DNA from: Spirochaeta sp.
GTDB taxonomy: Bacteria > Spirochaetota > Spirochaetia > DSM-27196 > SLAA01
NCBI GenBank assembly: GCA_020201015.1
Contig: JAIVHN010000109.1
Coordinates: forward strand, 1 to 5,758
Direction: 5' to 3'
DNA: 5,758 bases
The translations under genes were made by a program, and so were the position numbers. Each line of letters begins with the position of its first letter. Position 1 is the stretch's first letter. The notes under the pieces were generated by a model. That model was not told where the DNA came from. It did no database searches and saw nothing but the letters and a program-made list of their open reading frames with translations. Below, in pieces: positions 1 through 5,758 of this stretch.

Positions 1-321
1 GCCGACACCTGGGACGAGCCGGGGAGTAAACTCGCCCGAGAGTCCGGTGCCGAGTCCGGGGGCGACAGCGCGTTCTGCCCCCTGCCGGTTATGGGCTTGC
101 TTTCGGACGAACCAGTGGCGGTGGTAGCGCGGAGTTTGGCCCAGGTGGAGCATGCGCTGCGTGCGCGTGGAGTGCGGCATGAACGTCCGTTCTTGTTGTT
201 CTCACTCCTGAGTCTGAGCGTGAGTCCACTTGCAAAGTTCTCCGACCGCGGAATTGTAGATACCGAACGCCGACGGGTGCTAAGCACGGTTCTGGGCCCT
301 GGCGAGGAGACATCGACATGA
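1..321 (+). CDS. ade: Adenine deaminase, C-terminal end (partial, 5' end outside window)
   Basis: The frame is open from base 1 to a TGA at 319-321 and gives the last 106 residues of a protein whose start lies upstream. The enzyme hydrolyses adenine to hypoxanthine and ammonia in purine salvage, in the cytoplasm. The tail matches the end of the Ade family: LPVMGLLSDEP at about residues 28-38, then PFLLFSLLSLSVSP near 69-82, then KFSDRGIVD. These correspond to the family's 'LPLPIAGLMSDEP', 'PFMTLSFLALPVIP' and 'LTDKGLVD'. The metal-binding catalytic core is not in the window, so activity cannot be judged. Before the LPVMGL motif lies a hydrophilic Glu/Ser/Gly loop partly encoded by a 12-bp near-repeat. 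The stop overlaps the start of the following peptidase gene by 4 nt (ATGA), so the two are very probably cotranscribed and translationally coupled. Family assignment rests on remembered motifs, not a search. Confidence 0.85.
   Translation, partial: ADTWDEPGSKLARESGAESGGDSAFCPLPVMGLLSDEPVAVVARSLAQVEHALRARGVRHERPFLLFSLLSLSVSPLAKFSDRGIVDTERRRVLSTVLGPGEETST
40..63 (+). repeat. Two-unit 12-bp near-tandem repeat within ade
   Basis: GAGTCCGG occurs at 40-47 and 52-59, giving two 12-bp units that match at 10 of 12 positions. They encode ESGA then ESGG, in frame, in a surface-type loop before the conserved C-terminal motif of adenine deaminase. Confidence 0.6.
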
Positions 322-1478
322 ATGTTAATGCAAGCCCAAACAACGAACGGCTGCGCATCATGTTTGTGGAGCTGTGCCGCATACCAAGTCCCAGTGGCAA
401 CGAACAACCGGTGGCGGAATATATTCGCACGCGGCTGTCGGCCGCCGGTGTTCCGGTCTCCGAAGACGAGGCGGGTGGGGCTCTGGGCGGCAGTTGTGGC
501 AATCTGCATCTGCGGCTTGAACCAACCGGTGAGGCTGCGGCCGAGCCGCTTTTTCTGGCAGCGCACATGGACACCGTCCCCCCGGATCCAGACCCAGACC
601 CAGACTCGGAGACGGGTGTGGTACCGCTGCTGCTTGACGGTGACCGCGTGCACACCGCCGGCCGAAGCGTTTTGGGTGGTGACGACAAGCTTGGCATTGC
701 GGCCGCCCTTGAGCTCATTCTCAGCATTTCCGAAGACGGCCAAAGCTTGCCCCGGAGTCTTGATGTAGTGTTCACCGTTCAGGAAGAACGCGGAGCCAAG
801 GGTGCCAGCTACTTTGATGCAAGCCAGCTTAGAGCGGTGCAGGGCTATGTGCTGGATGGCGAGGGCCCGGTGGGCAGCGCCATTACCAAGGCGCCTACCA
901 AGTATCGTTACTCCATTGATGTACGCGGGCGGCGCAGCCACGCCGCGGTTGATCCGGACGCAGGCCGCAACGCCGTGGCCGCCGCCGGCGACATTGCCGC
1001 TCGCATGCCGCTTGGAAGGCCTTCACAGAACAGCACGGCCAACGTCGGCTCTATTAGCGGCGGCGGCCCCAGCAACATTGTGCCGGACACTGCGCAGCTT
1101 GTGGGTGAGATCCGGAGCTTTGACCCGGCCGAGATTGGGTGCCTGCAAGATCAGATACAATCTGTTGCGGAGGAAGTTGCCGTAGCCCGTGAGGTGAGCG
1201 CCAAGGTGACCTGGGAGCACTTGTACGACGCGTATCAGATTGCAGCGGATGAAGCCTGTCTGCGGCTGTTTTCCGAACACTGCCGGAACTCCGGCAACGA
1301 GCCGAGGCTCATGTCCTCACTTGGCGGTGGGGACGCCAACGCCTTTAACAACAAGGGGCTACGGAGCATCGTGTACGGTCTTGGTATGCATAACATTCAC
1401 AGTCGGGACGAGTATGCGTTGTTCAGTGAGCTTGAGGCTGCGACCGAGTTGCTCTTCCACATAGTGTTCGGCATGTAA
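318..1478 (+). CDS. Peptidase T-like M20 family zinc metallopeptidase
   Basis: A complete 386-residue cytoplasmic di-zinc exopeptidase of the M20 clan, closest in pattern to the PepT-like group, which trims amino acids from short peptides. Zinc ligands visible: H83 and D85 (AHMDTV), D122/D123 (GGDDKLG), E156-E157 (VQEERGAKGA, general base plus ligand), D180 (VLDGEG) and H361 (MHNIHSRDE). The lid/dimerisation domain spans roughly 191-295, with SHAAVDPDAGRNAV (H208) and GGGPSNIVPDT. The C-terminal GGGDANAFNNKG matches the family's GGSDAN segment. Length suits the family. The ATG at 318 is chosen because GAGGAG at 304-309 sits 8 nt upstream and it overlaps the adenine deaminase stop as ATGA. An Asp-Pro repeat (89-96) directly follows the first zinc motif. 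Exact substrate cannot be read: a classical tripeptidase, another peptidase or an amidohydrolase are possible. All expected ligands are present, so it should be active. Confidence 0.88.
   Translation: MNVNASPNNERLRIMFVELCRIPSPSGNEQPVAEYIRTRLSAAGVPVSEDEAGGALGGSCGNLHLRLEPTGEAAAEPLFLAAHMDTVPPDPDPDPDSETGVVPLLLDGDRVHTAGRSVLGGDDKLGIAAALELILSISEDGQSLPRSLDVVFTVQEERGAKGASYFDASQLRAVQGYVLDGEGPVGSAITKAPTKYRYSIDVRGRRSHAAVDPDAGRNAVAAAGDIAARMPLGRPSQNSTANVGSISGGGPSNIVPDTAQLVGEIRSFDPAEIGCLQDQIQSVAEEVAVAREVSAKVTWEHLYDAYQIAADEACLRLFSEHCRNSGNEPRLMSSLGGGDANAFNNKGLRSIVYGLGMHNIHSRDEYALFSELEAATELLFHIVFGM
588..605 (+). repeat. Triplicated CCAGAC hexamer encoding Pro-Asp repeats
   Basis: Three perfect CCAGAC units (588-593, 594-599, 600-605) are preceded by a degenerate unit CCGGAT at 582-587. 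They encode PDPDPDPD at residues 89-96 of the M20 peptidase. The 6-bp unit keeps the frame if its number changes. Confidence 0.8.
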
Positions 1479-1519
1479 TTCTACATGTGAGGCAGCCGAG
1501 AAAGCGTGGGCGCCCGACG

Positions 1520-1543
1520 CCGACTCTGTTCGGTCCCGACTCT
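1520..1543 (+). repeat. Short direct repeat upstream of cadC promoter
   Basis: CCGACTCT occurs at 1520-1527 and again at 1536-1543, starts 16 bp apart. The second copy touches the candidate -35 hexamer of the cadC promoter. It may be chance; no matching regulator site is recognised. Confidence 0.35.
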
Positions 1544-1571
1544 TGACGGCGTAGCCAATAAGGTTTAACAA
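1543..1571 (+). promoter_or_regulatory. Candidate sigma-70-type promoter for cadC-cadA
   Basis: TTGACG at 1543-1548 is a five-of-six match to a -35 hexamer. With a 17-bp spacer the -10 would be TAACAA at 1566-1571, which is poor but begins exactly at the inverted-repeat operator. Repressor binding would then cover the -10 element, the usual arrangement for ArsR-family control. An alternative -10-like TAGCAT lies at 1602-1607 but has no good -35. Start of transcription cannot be fixed from sequence. Confidence 0.4.
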
Positions 1572-1593
1572 TTAAGCATGTGTTTAATTGTTA
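1566..1593. promoter_or_regulatory. ArsR/SmtB-type 12-2-12 operator (CadC binding site)
   Basis: Arms AACAATTAAGCA (1567-1578) and TGTTTAATTGTT (1581-1592) are separated by TG and pair at 11 of 12 positions. One further T/A pair outside extends the match to a 13-2-13 inverted repeat spanning 1566-1593. Known CadC, SmtB and CzrA operators have this 12-2-12 geometry between promoter and repressor gene. Its AT-rich composition stands out from the GC-rich flanks. It lies 26 nt upstream of the cadC GTG start, so autoregulation by CadC is the simple inference. Confidence 0.75.
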
Positions 1594-1619
1594 GGTGAGG
1601 ATAGCATAAGGGGGACATC

Positions 1620-2099
1620 GTGACTCAATCTTCTGTTGTACAATCGGGCTCCGCACGGAAACGAGGTCGCACAGATACGAGCAAAGCGGCAACTACCGCT
1701 TTGGCAACTCCAGCCTCGGCGGCCGACCTGTGCGGTGTGTACTCACTGAGTTGTACCGGGAGCGAGAACGAGCTCCGTGCAAAGATTGCGGAGGCCGACG
1801 GGGTTTCCGAACTCTTCAGAGTGCTTGCCGACGCGACACGTACCCGCATCTTGTATCTGCTCTCGGAGCAAGAACTGTGTGTCTGTGATCTTGCGCATCT
1901 TCTTTTTATGACGCCCCCTGCGGTTTCGCATCATCTCCGGCTTTTACGGGTGACTCGGTTGGTTCGCAGTAGACGAGAGGGAAAGCAGGTCTTCTACACG
2001 TTGGATGACGAACACGTACTTACGCTTATTCGCACGGCCCAAGAACACTACCAAGAAGACCACAGCACAGAAGAACAGTACAGAGCAGACCATAAATAG
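1620..2099 (+). CDS. cadC: CadC-type ArsR/SmtB metal-sensing repressor
   Basis: A 159-residue cytoplasmic winged-helix repressor that should leave its operator on binding Cd, Pb or Zn. ELCVCDLA (86-92) holds the helix-3 cysteines C87 and C89, matching CadC C58/C60. N-terminal C38 and C45 probably complete this alpha3N site, although CadC has C-x3-C and here it is C-x6-C. D130, H132, H143 and E146 have the exact D-x-H...H-x2-E spacing of the alpha5 zinc site of SmtB/CadC. The recognition helix is near TPPAVSHHLRLLR (98-110) and the wing near SRREGKQVFYTL. GTG at 1620 is chosen because AAGGGGG (1608-1614) precedes it; no later start has a ribosome site. The first 35 residues are a Ser/Thr/Ala/Arg-rich, probably disordered extension absent from classical CadC (about 122 residues). 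The stop lies 16 nt before cadA, so one transcript is likely. Metal preference is inferred. Confidence 0.88.
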   Translation: MTQSSVVQSGSARKRGRTDTSKAATTALATPASAADLCGVYSLSCTGSENELRAKIAEADGVSELFRVLADATRTRILYLLSEQELCVCDLAHLLFMTPPAVSHHLRLLRVTRLVRSRREGKQVFYTLDDEHVLTLIRTAQEHYQEDHSTEEQYRADHK

Positions 2100-2101
2100 G
2101 C

Positions 2102-2107
2102 GGAGGG
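2102..2107 (+). promoter_or_regulatory. Ribosome binding site fixing the cadA start
   Basis: GGAGGG sits 8 nt before the ATG at 2116. The frame stays open upstream to 2005, inside cadC, but that upstream part is a shadow; this site together with the Cys-rich N-terminus favours 2116. Confidence 0.75.
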
Positions 2108-2115
2108 TTAAGCCC

Positions 2116-3991
2116 ATGGATAGTACAGACAGTTGCGGGTGTGGCCATTGCAGCGCGGCGACTGCCCCCATTCTTCCGGCCGGTCGGCAGAGTTCCGAGC
2201 CTAAGACTGCCGAACAGGCCGCATCAGTCCTCAAAGAGAACCTCCCGAGACTCGCACGAATTGGGCTCGCCGTCACCTTGCTTGTGCTTGGCATGTTTGG
2301 TCCGGGGCGTATTGCTGGCTTTCCGGCCCCCGGCTCCCCGGTTCTTGTTGGAGTTTTTTTGCTTGCCTACCTGCTGGTTGGTTGGCCGGTCGTATCCAGT
2401 GCGGTGCGCAACATAATCCGGGGCCGCGTCTTTGACGAGATGTTTCTCATGACCCTGGCCACGGCCGGTGCCTTTGCTATAGGGGAGTATCCAGAGGCCG
2501 TTGCGGTCATGCTGTTCTATTCTGTTGGAGAGTACTTTCAGGATCTTGCTGTAGGACGGTCTCGACGCAGCATTGCCTCCCTTATGGATCTGCGTCCCGA
2601 GACGGTGCGGGTGATTAACCCGGAAAGCTCTGCGGCGGTTTCAACCGCTCCGGAAGCTGTGGATGTTGGCGCCCTGATTGAGGTCTATCCCGGTGAGCGT
2701 GTTCCACTTGACGGCATAATCACCGAGGGTGAGTCCGGAATGAATACATCGGCCTTGACCGGTGAGTCCATGCCTCAGAGTGTGGGGCCGGGTGACGAAG
2801 TCAGCGCCGGGTACCTGAACGAGAGCGGGCGGGTTCGCATCCGCGTTACCCGGCCTTTTGGTGAGTCCGCTATCTCGCGCATCCTTGAGCTGGTACAGAA
2901 CGCAGCAGCCCGTAAGGCGCCAACCGAGCGCATGATCACCCGGTTTGCTCGAGTCTACACGCCCATTGTCGTGGGCATTGCTGCCGCGGTGGCGGTACTG
3001 CCGCCGCTACTCATTCCGGGGGCGATGTTTTCGGACTGGATCTACCGGGCCTTGGTGGTGCTGGTTATCTCTTGTCCCTGTGCCTTGGTAGTTTCTATTC
3101 CCCTCAGTTACTTTGCAGGCATTGGTGGTGCCTCCCGGAACAGGGTGCTGGTCAAAGGCGCCAACTACTTAGATGCCCTCAACGATGTGCATACCGTCGT
3201 CTTTGACAAGACTGGAACCCTTACCCGCGGAGCCTTTGCTGTGAGTGAGCTTGTACCGCGAGGAGATGTCTCGGCGGATGAGCTGCTGCGGCTTGCGGCG
3301 CATGCCGAGTCAGTCTCTACACATCCTATTGCACGGTCCGTTCAGGATGCCTACCGGGCTACCGGAAAAGAGGTTGACGGGACAGCGCTGGGGGCGGTCG
3401 CAGAGGAGCGGGGCTTTGGTGTAACGGCGCAGGTAGGCGGCCACAGTGTGCTTGCCGGGAGCCACCGCATGATGCACCGTGAAGAGATAGAACATGGCGA
3501 TTGTGACGTGGTGGGCACCACGGTGTACGTAGCAGTTGACGGAAACTATGCCGGCTACATTGTTGTGGCCGATCAGCTCAAACCTGAGGCGGTAGCGGCA
3601 GTGACGCAACTGCGCGCCATGGGCGTCGAGCGAATTGCTATGCTCACCGGCGACAACCGCCACATTGCGGATGATGTAGCCTCGCGCTTGGGAATACGTG
3701 AAGTTCACAGCGAGTTGCTTCCGGAGGACAAGGTGCGGTTGCTGGAGCGTTTGCAGAATGAACTGCCGACTGGGCGCAAGCTCGCATTTGTGGGCGATGG
3801 TATCAACGATGCCCCGGTACTCACTGGTCAAGCAGAACATATGGTTCACCCTGCTTGCTAAAGCAGTGTTCATAAGCCTTGGTGCGGCGGGCATTGCTGG
3901 CATGTGGCTGGCCGTGATTGGAGACATGGGTGTGGCCCTTGTGGCGGTGCTTAACTCCACCAAGGCCCTGCGGCCACCCAACGGCGCGTAG
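2116..3991 (+). pseudogene. cadA: Cd/Zn/Pb-exporting P1B-type ATPase with internal deletion and frameshift
   Basis: Inner-membrane ATPase that exports Cd(II), Zn(II) or Pb(II). The first frame runs from ATG 2116 to TAA 3861 (582 residues). No HMA domain is present, only a Cys-rich start, CGCGHC (7-12). Membrane helices lie near 46-62, 74-92, 106-122, 124-144, 283-301 and 309-332, the last holding C320-P-C322. Actuator TGES is at 215-218, phosphorylated D364 in DKTGT, HP at 403-404, TGDN at 511-514 and GDGINDAP at 560-567. After VL (568-569) the homology jumps to another frame (codons from about 3824 to stop 3991) that begins LVKQNI and encodes the last two helices, with the K (3860-3862) and D (3923-3925) expected in the P1B-2 metal site. 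About 45 residues that normally lie between, including the DxGIAMG...TD region, are missing. Loss of 3k+2 nt, near 137-140, explains this. No other lesion is seen. It is a recent pseudogene or an assembly error. Confidence 0.88.
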
Positions 3992-3993
3992 AA

Positions 3994-4022
3994 TTGCCGA
4001 ACGGCTCTGTATTCGGTATGTT
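3994..4022 (+). promoter_or_regulatory. Candidate promoter for the thioredoxin-fold gene
   Basis: TTGCCG (3994-3999) and TATGTT (4017-4022) each match four of six consensus bases and are separated by exactly 17 bp. They sit in the 49-nt gap between cadA and the next gene. This would allow expression independent of the cad operator; readthrough from cadA is equally possible because no terminator is seen. Confidence 0.35.
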
Positions 4023-4032
4023 GAATATAAGT

Positions 4033-4038
4033 GAGGAT
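4033..4038 (+). promoter_or_regulatory. Ribosome binding site that chooses between two adjacent ATGs
   Basis: GAGGAT at 4033-4038 is only 2 nt from the ATG at 4041 but 5 nt from the ATG at 4044. The second ATG therefore has the more usual spacing and is the likelier start. Confidence 0.5.
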
Positions 4039-4040
4039 AT

Positions 4041-4637
4041 ATGATGAACAGCAGTGAATTTCAGCAAGGCTACGATATCGCTACCTACGTGAGTAATCTC
4101 CGCAACTACAGATCATTAGTGAAAAAGCTTATGGAGACCGCCCAGGTTAAAGCCGACCACATCTCATCTCTGCGTGACGCAGTTGGCGGGTATGAGCAAC
4201 CGGTGCTGGCTACCATTATGACCGAGGACTGGTGCGGTGACTCTGCGTGTAACCTGCCGATCCTGGCCCCGCTTTTTGAAGGTGCCGGGATTGAGTTCCG
4301 CGTTTTTCGTGGTTCTGAGAAAGAAGACCTGAAGGCGATGTACGAGAACGACGGTGACGACCACATTCCGGCGGTGTCTCTTTGGGACGGTGCAGGCAAG
4401 GAACTCGGGCGCTGGATCGAAGCACCGCAGGCGATGCAAGAACAGAAGGAAACCTGGAAGGCCGCGCACCCGGATTTTGAGAAGCTCTACCTGCGGCAGA
4501 AGGACGGCGACAAAGAGGCGGCCAAGGAGTTTGGATCGTTGTACCGTCAGTTCCTTGAGGAAATGGCTGGCTGGTACCAAGAAGGATTGTGGAACGAGAC
4601 CACACGTGAGATTGCACAACTCCCGGGCTCGCGGTAA
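4041..4637 (+). CDS. Thioredoxin-fold protein with WCGDSxC active site
   Basis: Cytoplasmic (no signal peptide), 198 residues from ATG 4041 or 197 from ATG 4044, the latter better spaced from its ribosome site. Numbering here is from 4044. A helical N-terminal part (1-50) leads into a thioredoxin fold: strand PVLATIMTEDWC, active site W-C64-G-D-S-A-C69 followed by NLPIL, a second strand EFRVFRG, and the cis-proline motif HIPAVSL (P109). This resembles the thioredoxin_9-type family (PF14595 from memory), whose members often carry WCGDC. Here the resolving position is Ser and the next Cys comes two residues later, giving C-x4-C instead of C-x2-C. The C-terminal third is highly charged and helical (KEAAKEFGSLYRQFLEEMAGWYQEG). 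The protein is acidic overall. Partner and substrate are unknown; a thiol reductase or monothiol role is inferred. It lies just downstream of cadA, but a metal-stress role is only suggested by position. Confidence 0.8.
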   Translation: MMNSSEFQQGYDIATYVSNLRNYRSLVKKLMETAQVKADHISSLRDAVGGYEQPVLATIMTEDWCGDSACNLPILAPLFEGAGIEFRVFRGSEKEDLKAMYENDGDDHIPAVSLWDGAGKELGRWIEAPQAMQEQKETWKAAHPDFEKLYLRQKDGDKEAAKEFGSLYRQFLEEMAGWYQEGLWNETTREIAQLPGSR

Positions 4638-4675
4638 GCACCATGCTCTTGCCGGGCTGCCCGCCGGGCCGTTTT
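4633..4675 (+). terminator. Possible rho-independent terminator after the thioredoxin-fold gene
   Basis: Two hairpins overlap or follow the stop codon. GGTAAG (4633-4638) can pair with CTTGCC (4648-4653) through one G-T wobble. GCCC (4659-4662) pairs with GGGC (4666-4669) around a GCC loop and is followed after CG by TTTT (4672-4675). The T tract is short and the second stem is only 4-5 bp, so efficiency is uncertain. The 55-nt gap lies between converging genes, where a terminator is expected. Confidence 0.4.
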
Positions 4676-4676
4676 A

Positions 4677-4696
4677 GTAAGCGCCATCCGCCTTAC
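4677..4696. repeat. Imperfect inverted repeat at the convergent gene junction
   Basis: GTAAGCG (4677-4683) pairs with CGCCTTAC (4689-4696) with one bulged base, around a short loop. It covers the stop codon of the minus-strand beta-glucosidase. It could help end that transcript, but no U-tract follows on the minus strand. Confidence 0.3.
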
Positions 4697-5758
4697 AGCG
4701 CCTCCGCTCCGGAAATCACTTCCCGTAGGTAGTAGTAGCTATCCTTCGGAATACGTCGCTGGTTGATGTAGTCGGCATACACAACACCAAACCGCTTGGT
4801 GTACCCGAGAGACCATTCAAAGTTGTCTATAAGACTCCAGACAAAGTAGCCACGTAGGTCTATGCCTTCTTGGATTGCATCCAGGGCTACCGCGAAATGG
4901 TCTCGTAGGTACTGCACGCGTCGCGGATCATGACATCGCGTGCCGTCGTGGGTCAGCTCATCCGGCATGGCGCATCCGTTCTCGGTAATATAGAGCGGAT
5001 ATCGTCCACCTATGTGATTCCAGATCCAGTGGAGGTGTCGCGACAAGCCACGCGGTGTAATTGGCCATCCCATATCGGTGGTCTCATGGTAACTATCGAC
5101 CATGCTGAAGCCCTCCGGTTGCTCAGGATCGGCTGCCGCTACCGGTTCAAAGTAGAAGTTGAGCCCCAAGAAATCTACCGGAGTGGCGATAATTTCCATG
5201 TCTCCTTCCAGAACCGGTGGTGGAGTTGCCTCGGGGTACGCGGCGAAGTGGCGCTCAGGGTAGGGCAGACCCAGCATTGGATCTAAAAAAAAGCGTGTGC
5301 GCATATCCGCGCCTCTATCTGCGGCCTCAACATCTTTGGGGTGAAGCGTAGCTGGCCGGGGTATCTCAAGATTATGCGTGACGCCAATTGGTGAAGCTGC
5401 GCGCCCGCCAGCACCAGCCTCGCCGGAGCCCCCGGTTAAAGATCTGTATGCTTGTACCGCTAAGCCGTGCCCCAGCATGAGGTGGTGCCCGGCGGCCCAT
5501 CCTTCACTCTTGCTCGTGTGCCCGGGGGCATGCTCGCCAATATCGTACCCCAACACCGCGCTGCACCATGGTTCGTTAAGCGTGCTCCACATATCTACGT
5601 GGTCTGCCAACTCTGCAAAACAGGCGGCGGCGTAGTCCGCAAAACGGTAGGCAGTATCGCGCTGTGGCCAACCTCCGGCATCTTCTAACGCTTGAGGTAG
5701 ATCCCAGTGATAGAGAGTGGCGGCGCTTTTTATTCCTTGCCGGTGAAGCTCATCGCTC
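4693..5758 (-). CDS. GH1 family beta-glucosidase (partial, N-terminus beyond right edge)
   Basis: The minus-strand frame is open from the window edge (first full codon at 5757-5755) to a TAA at 4695-4693, giving 354 C-terminal residues. GH1 enzymes are usually about 450-480, so roughly 100-120 N-terminal residues are missing. This retaining glycosidase releases glucose or a related sugar from beta-linked di- or oligosaccharides or phosphosugars. Visible in order: YHWDLPQALED near the edge, TLNEPW with acid/base Glu codon 5574-5572, FLGLNFYF, YITENG with nucleophile Glu codon 4983-4981, and WSLIDNFEWSLGY, which shapes the sugar-binding subsite. All catalytic parts present here look intact. A Gly/Ala/Ser/Glu-rich insertion (GGSGEAGAGGRAAS) sits before the IGVTHNL strand. 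A TTG at 5610 is not the start, since clear homology continues upstream. No signal peptide can be judged. Convergent with the thioredoxin-fold gene and not part of its operon. Substrate specificity is not readable. Confidence 0.92.
   Translation of the reverse strand, partial: SDELHRQGIKSAATLYHWDLPQALEDAGGWPQRDTAYRFADYAAACFAELADHVDMWSTLNEPWCSAVLGYDIGEHAPGHTSKSEGWAAGHHLMLGHGLAVQAYRSLTGGSGEAGAGGRAASPIGVTHNLEIPRPATLHPKDVEAADRGADMRTRFFLDPMLGLPYPERHFAAYPEATPPPVLEGDMEIIATPVDFLGLNFYFEPVAAADPEQPEGFSMVDSYHETTDMGWPITPRGLSRHLHWIWNHIGGRYPLYITENGCAMPDELTHDGTRCHDPRRVQYLRDHFAVALDAIQEGIDLRGYFVWSLIDNFEWSLGYTKRFGVVYADYINQRRIPKDSYYYLREVISGAEAL

Noticed and set aside
89..775. A 228-codon minus-strand open frame opposite ade and the M20 peptidase gene
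   Set aside because: It is rich in Ser, Pro, Arg and Ala with no recognisable domain, and lies antisense to two genes with clear family motifs; it is a composition artefact of GC-rich coding DNA.
1472..1487. CATGTA/TACATG hairpin across the M20 peptidase stop codon as a terminator
   Set aside because: A perfect 6-bp stem with a 4-nt loop, but AT-rich, short and without any T tract, so not supportable as a terminator.
2134..2151. N-terminal heavy-metal-associated (HMA) domain in CadA
   Set aside because: Only a short CGCGHC cluster is present; the GMTCxxC motif and the 60-70 residue ferredoxin-like fold are missing.
3310..3981. A 223-codon minus-strand open frame opposite cadA
   Set aside because: Antisense shadow of the ATPase; no motif, no ribosome site, and the opposite strand carries DKTGT/TGDN/GDGIND motifs.
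3793..3991. Programmed frameshift joining the two cadA frames
   Set aside because: A frameshift alone would keep all residues, but about 45 conserved residues between GDGINDAPVL and the KQNI helix are absent from every frame, so a deletion is required.
3997..4016. CCGAA/TTCGG inverted repeat in the cadA to thioredoxin gap
   Set aside because: Only 5 bp with a 10-nt loop and no T tract; likely chance, and it overlaps the spacer of the candidate promoter.
5608..5610. TTG at 5610 as the start of the GH1 gene
   Set aside because: Conserved GH1 sequence (YHWDLPQALED and onward) continues in the same frame upstream to the window edge, so the TTG is internal.

Overview
The window is chromosomal-looking bacterial DNA of moderately high GC (roughly 55-60% by eye). 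It carries six tightly packed genes or gene parts and no RNA gene, CRISPR array or insertion sequence that I can recognise. The cadmium/zinc ATPase resembles those of Clostridia and free-living spirochaetes (for example the stretch F-D-E-M-F followed by G-E-Y-P-E-A-V-A-V-M). With the GC content and the acidic, Gly/Ser/Glu-rich loops in several proteins, a free-living spirochaete is a reasonable but unproven guess.

Layout. (1) Positions 1-1478, plus strand: the 3' end of an adenine deaminase gene, overlapping by 4 nt a complete gene for a peptidase T-like M20 zinc peptidase; together they look like a purine and peptide scavenging operon. (2) Positions 1479-1619: an intergenic region with a candidate promoter and a near-perfect 12-2-12 inverted repeat typical of ArsR/SmtB operators. 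(3) Positions 1620-3991, plus strand: a heavy-metal resistance operon. A CadC-type repressor has both metal sites apparently intact. It is followed by a P1B-type Cd/Zn/Pb-exporting ATPase gene that has lost about 45 codons and is frameshifted just after the GDGIND motif. (4) Positions 4041-4637, plus strand: a thioredoxin-fold protein with an atypical WCGDSxC active site, with its own possible promoter. (5) Positions 4638-4692: a short convergent intergenic region with hairpins and a T4 tract. (6) Positions 4693-5758, minus strand: the C-terminal three quarters of a GH1 beta-glucosidase that runs off the right edge.

How the genes work together. CadC should bind the operator in front of its own gene and repress cadC-cadA until Cd, Pb or Zn is bound; CadA should then export the metal. 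Here the sensor and operator look functional while the pump reads as broken, so either the strain has a recently lost effector or the sequence has an assembly deletion at about 3819-3827. I see no convincing undescribed system. The items most worth checking are the cadA deletion, the CadC variant with a long N-terminal extension and changed cysteine spacing, and the unusual thioredoxin active site.
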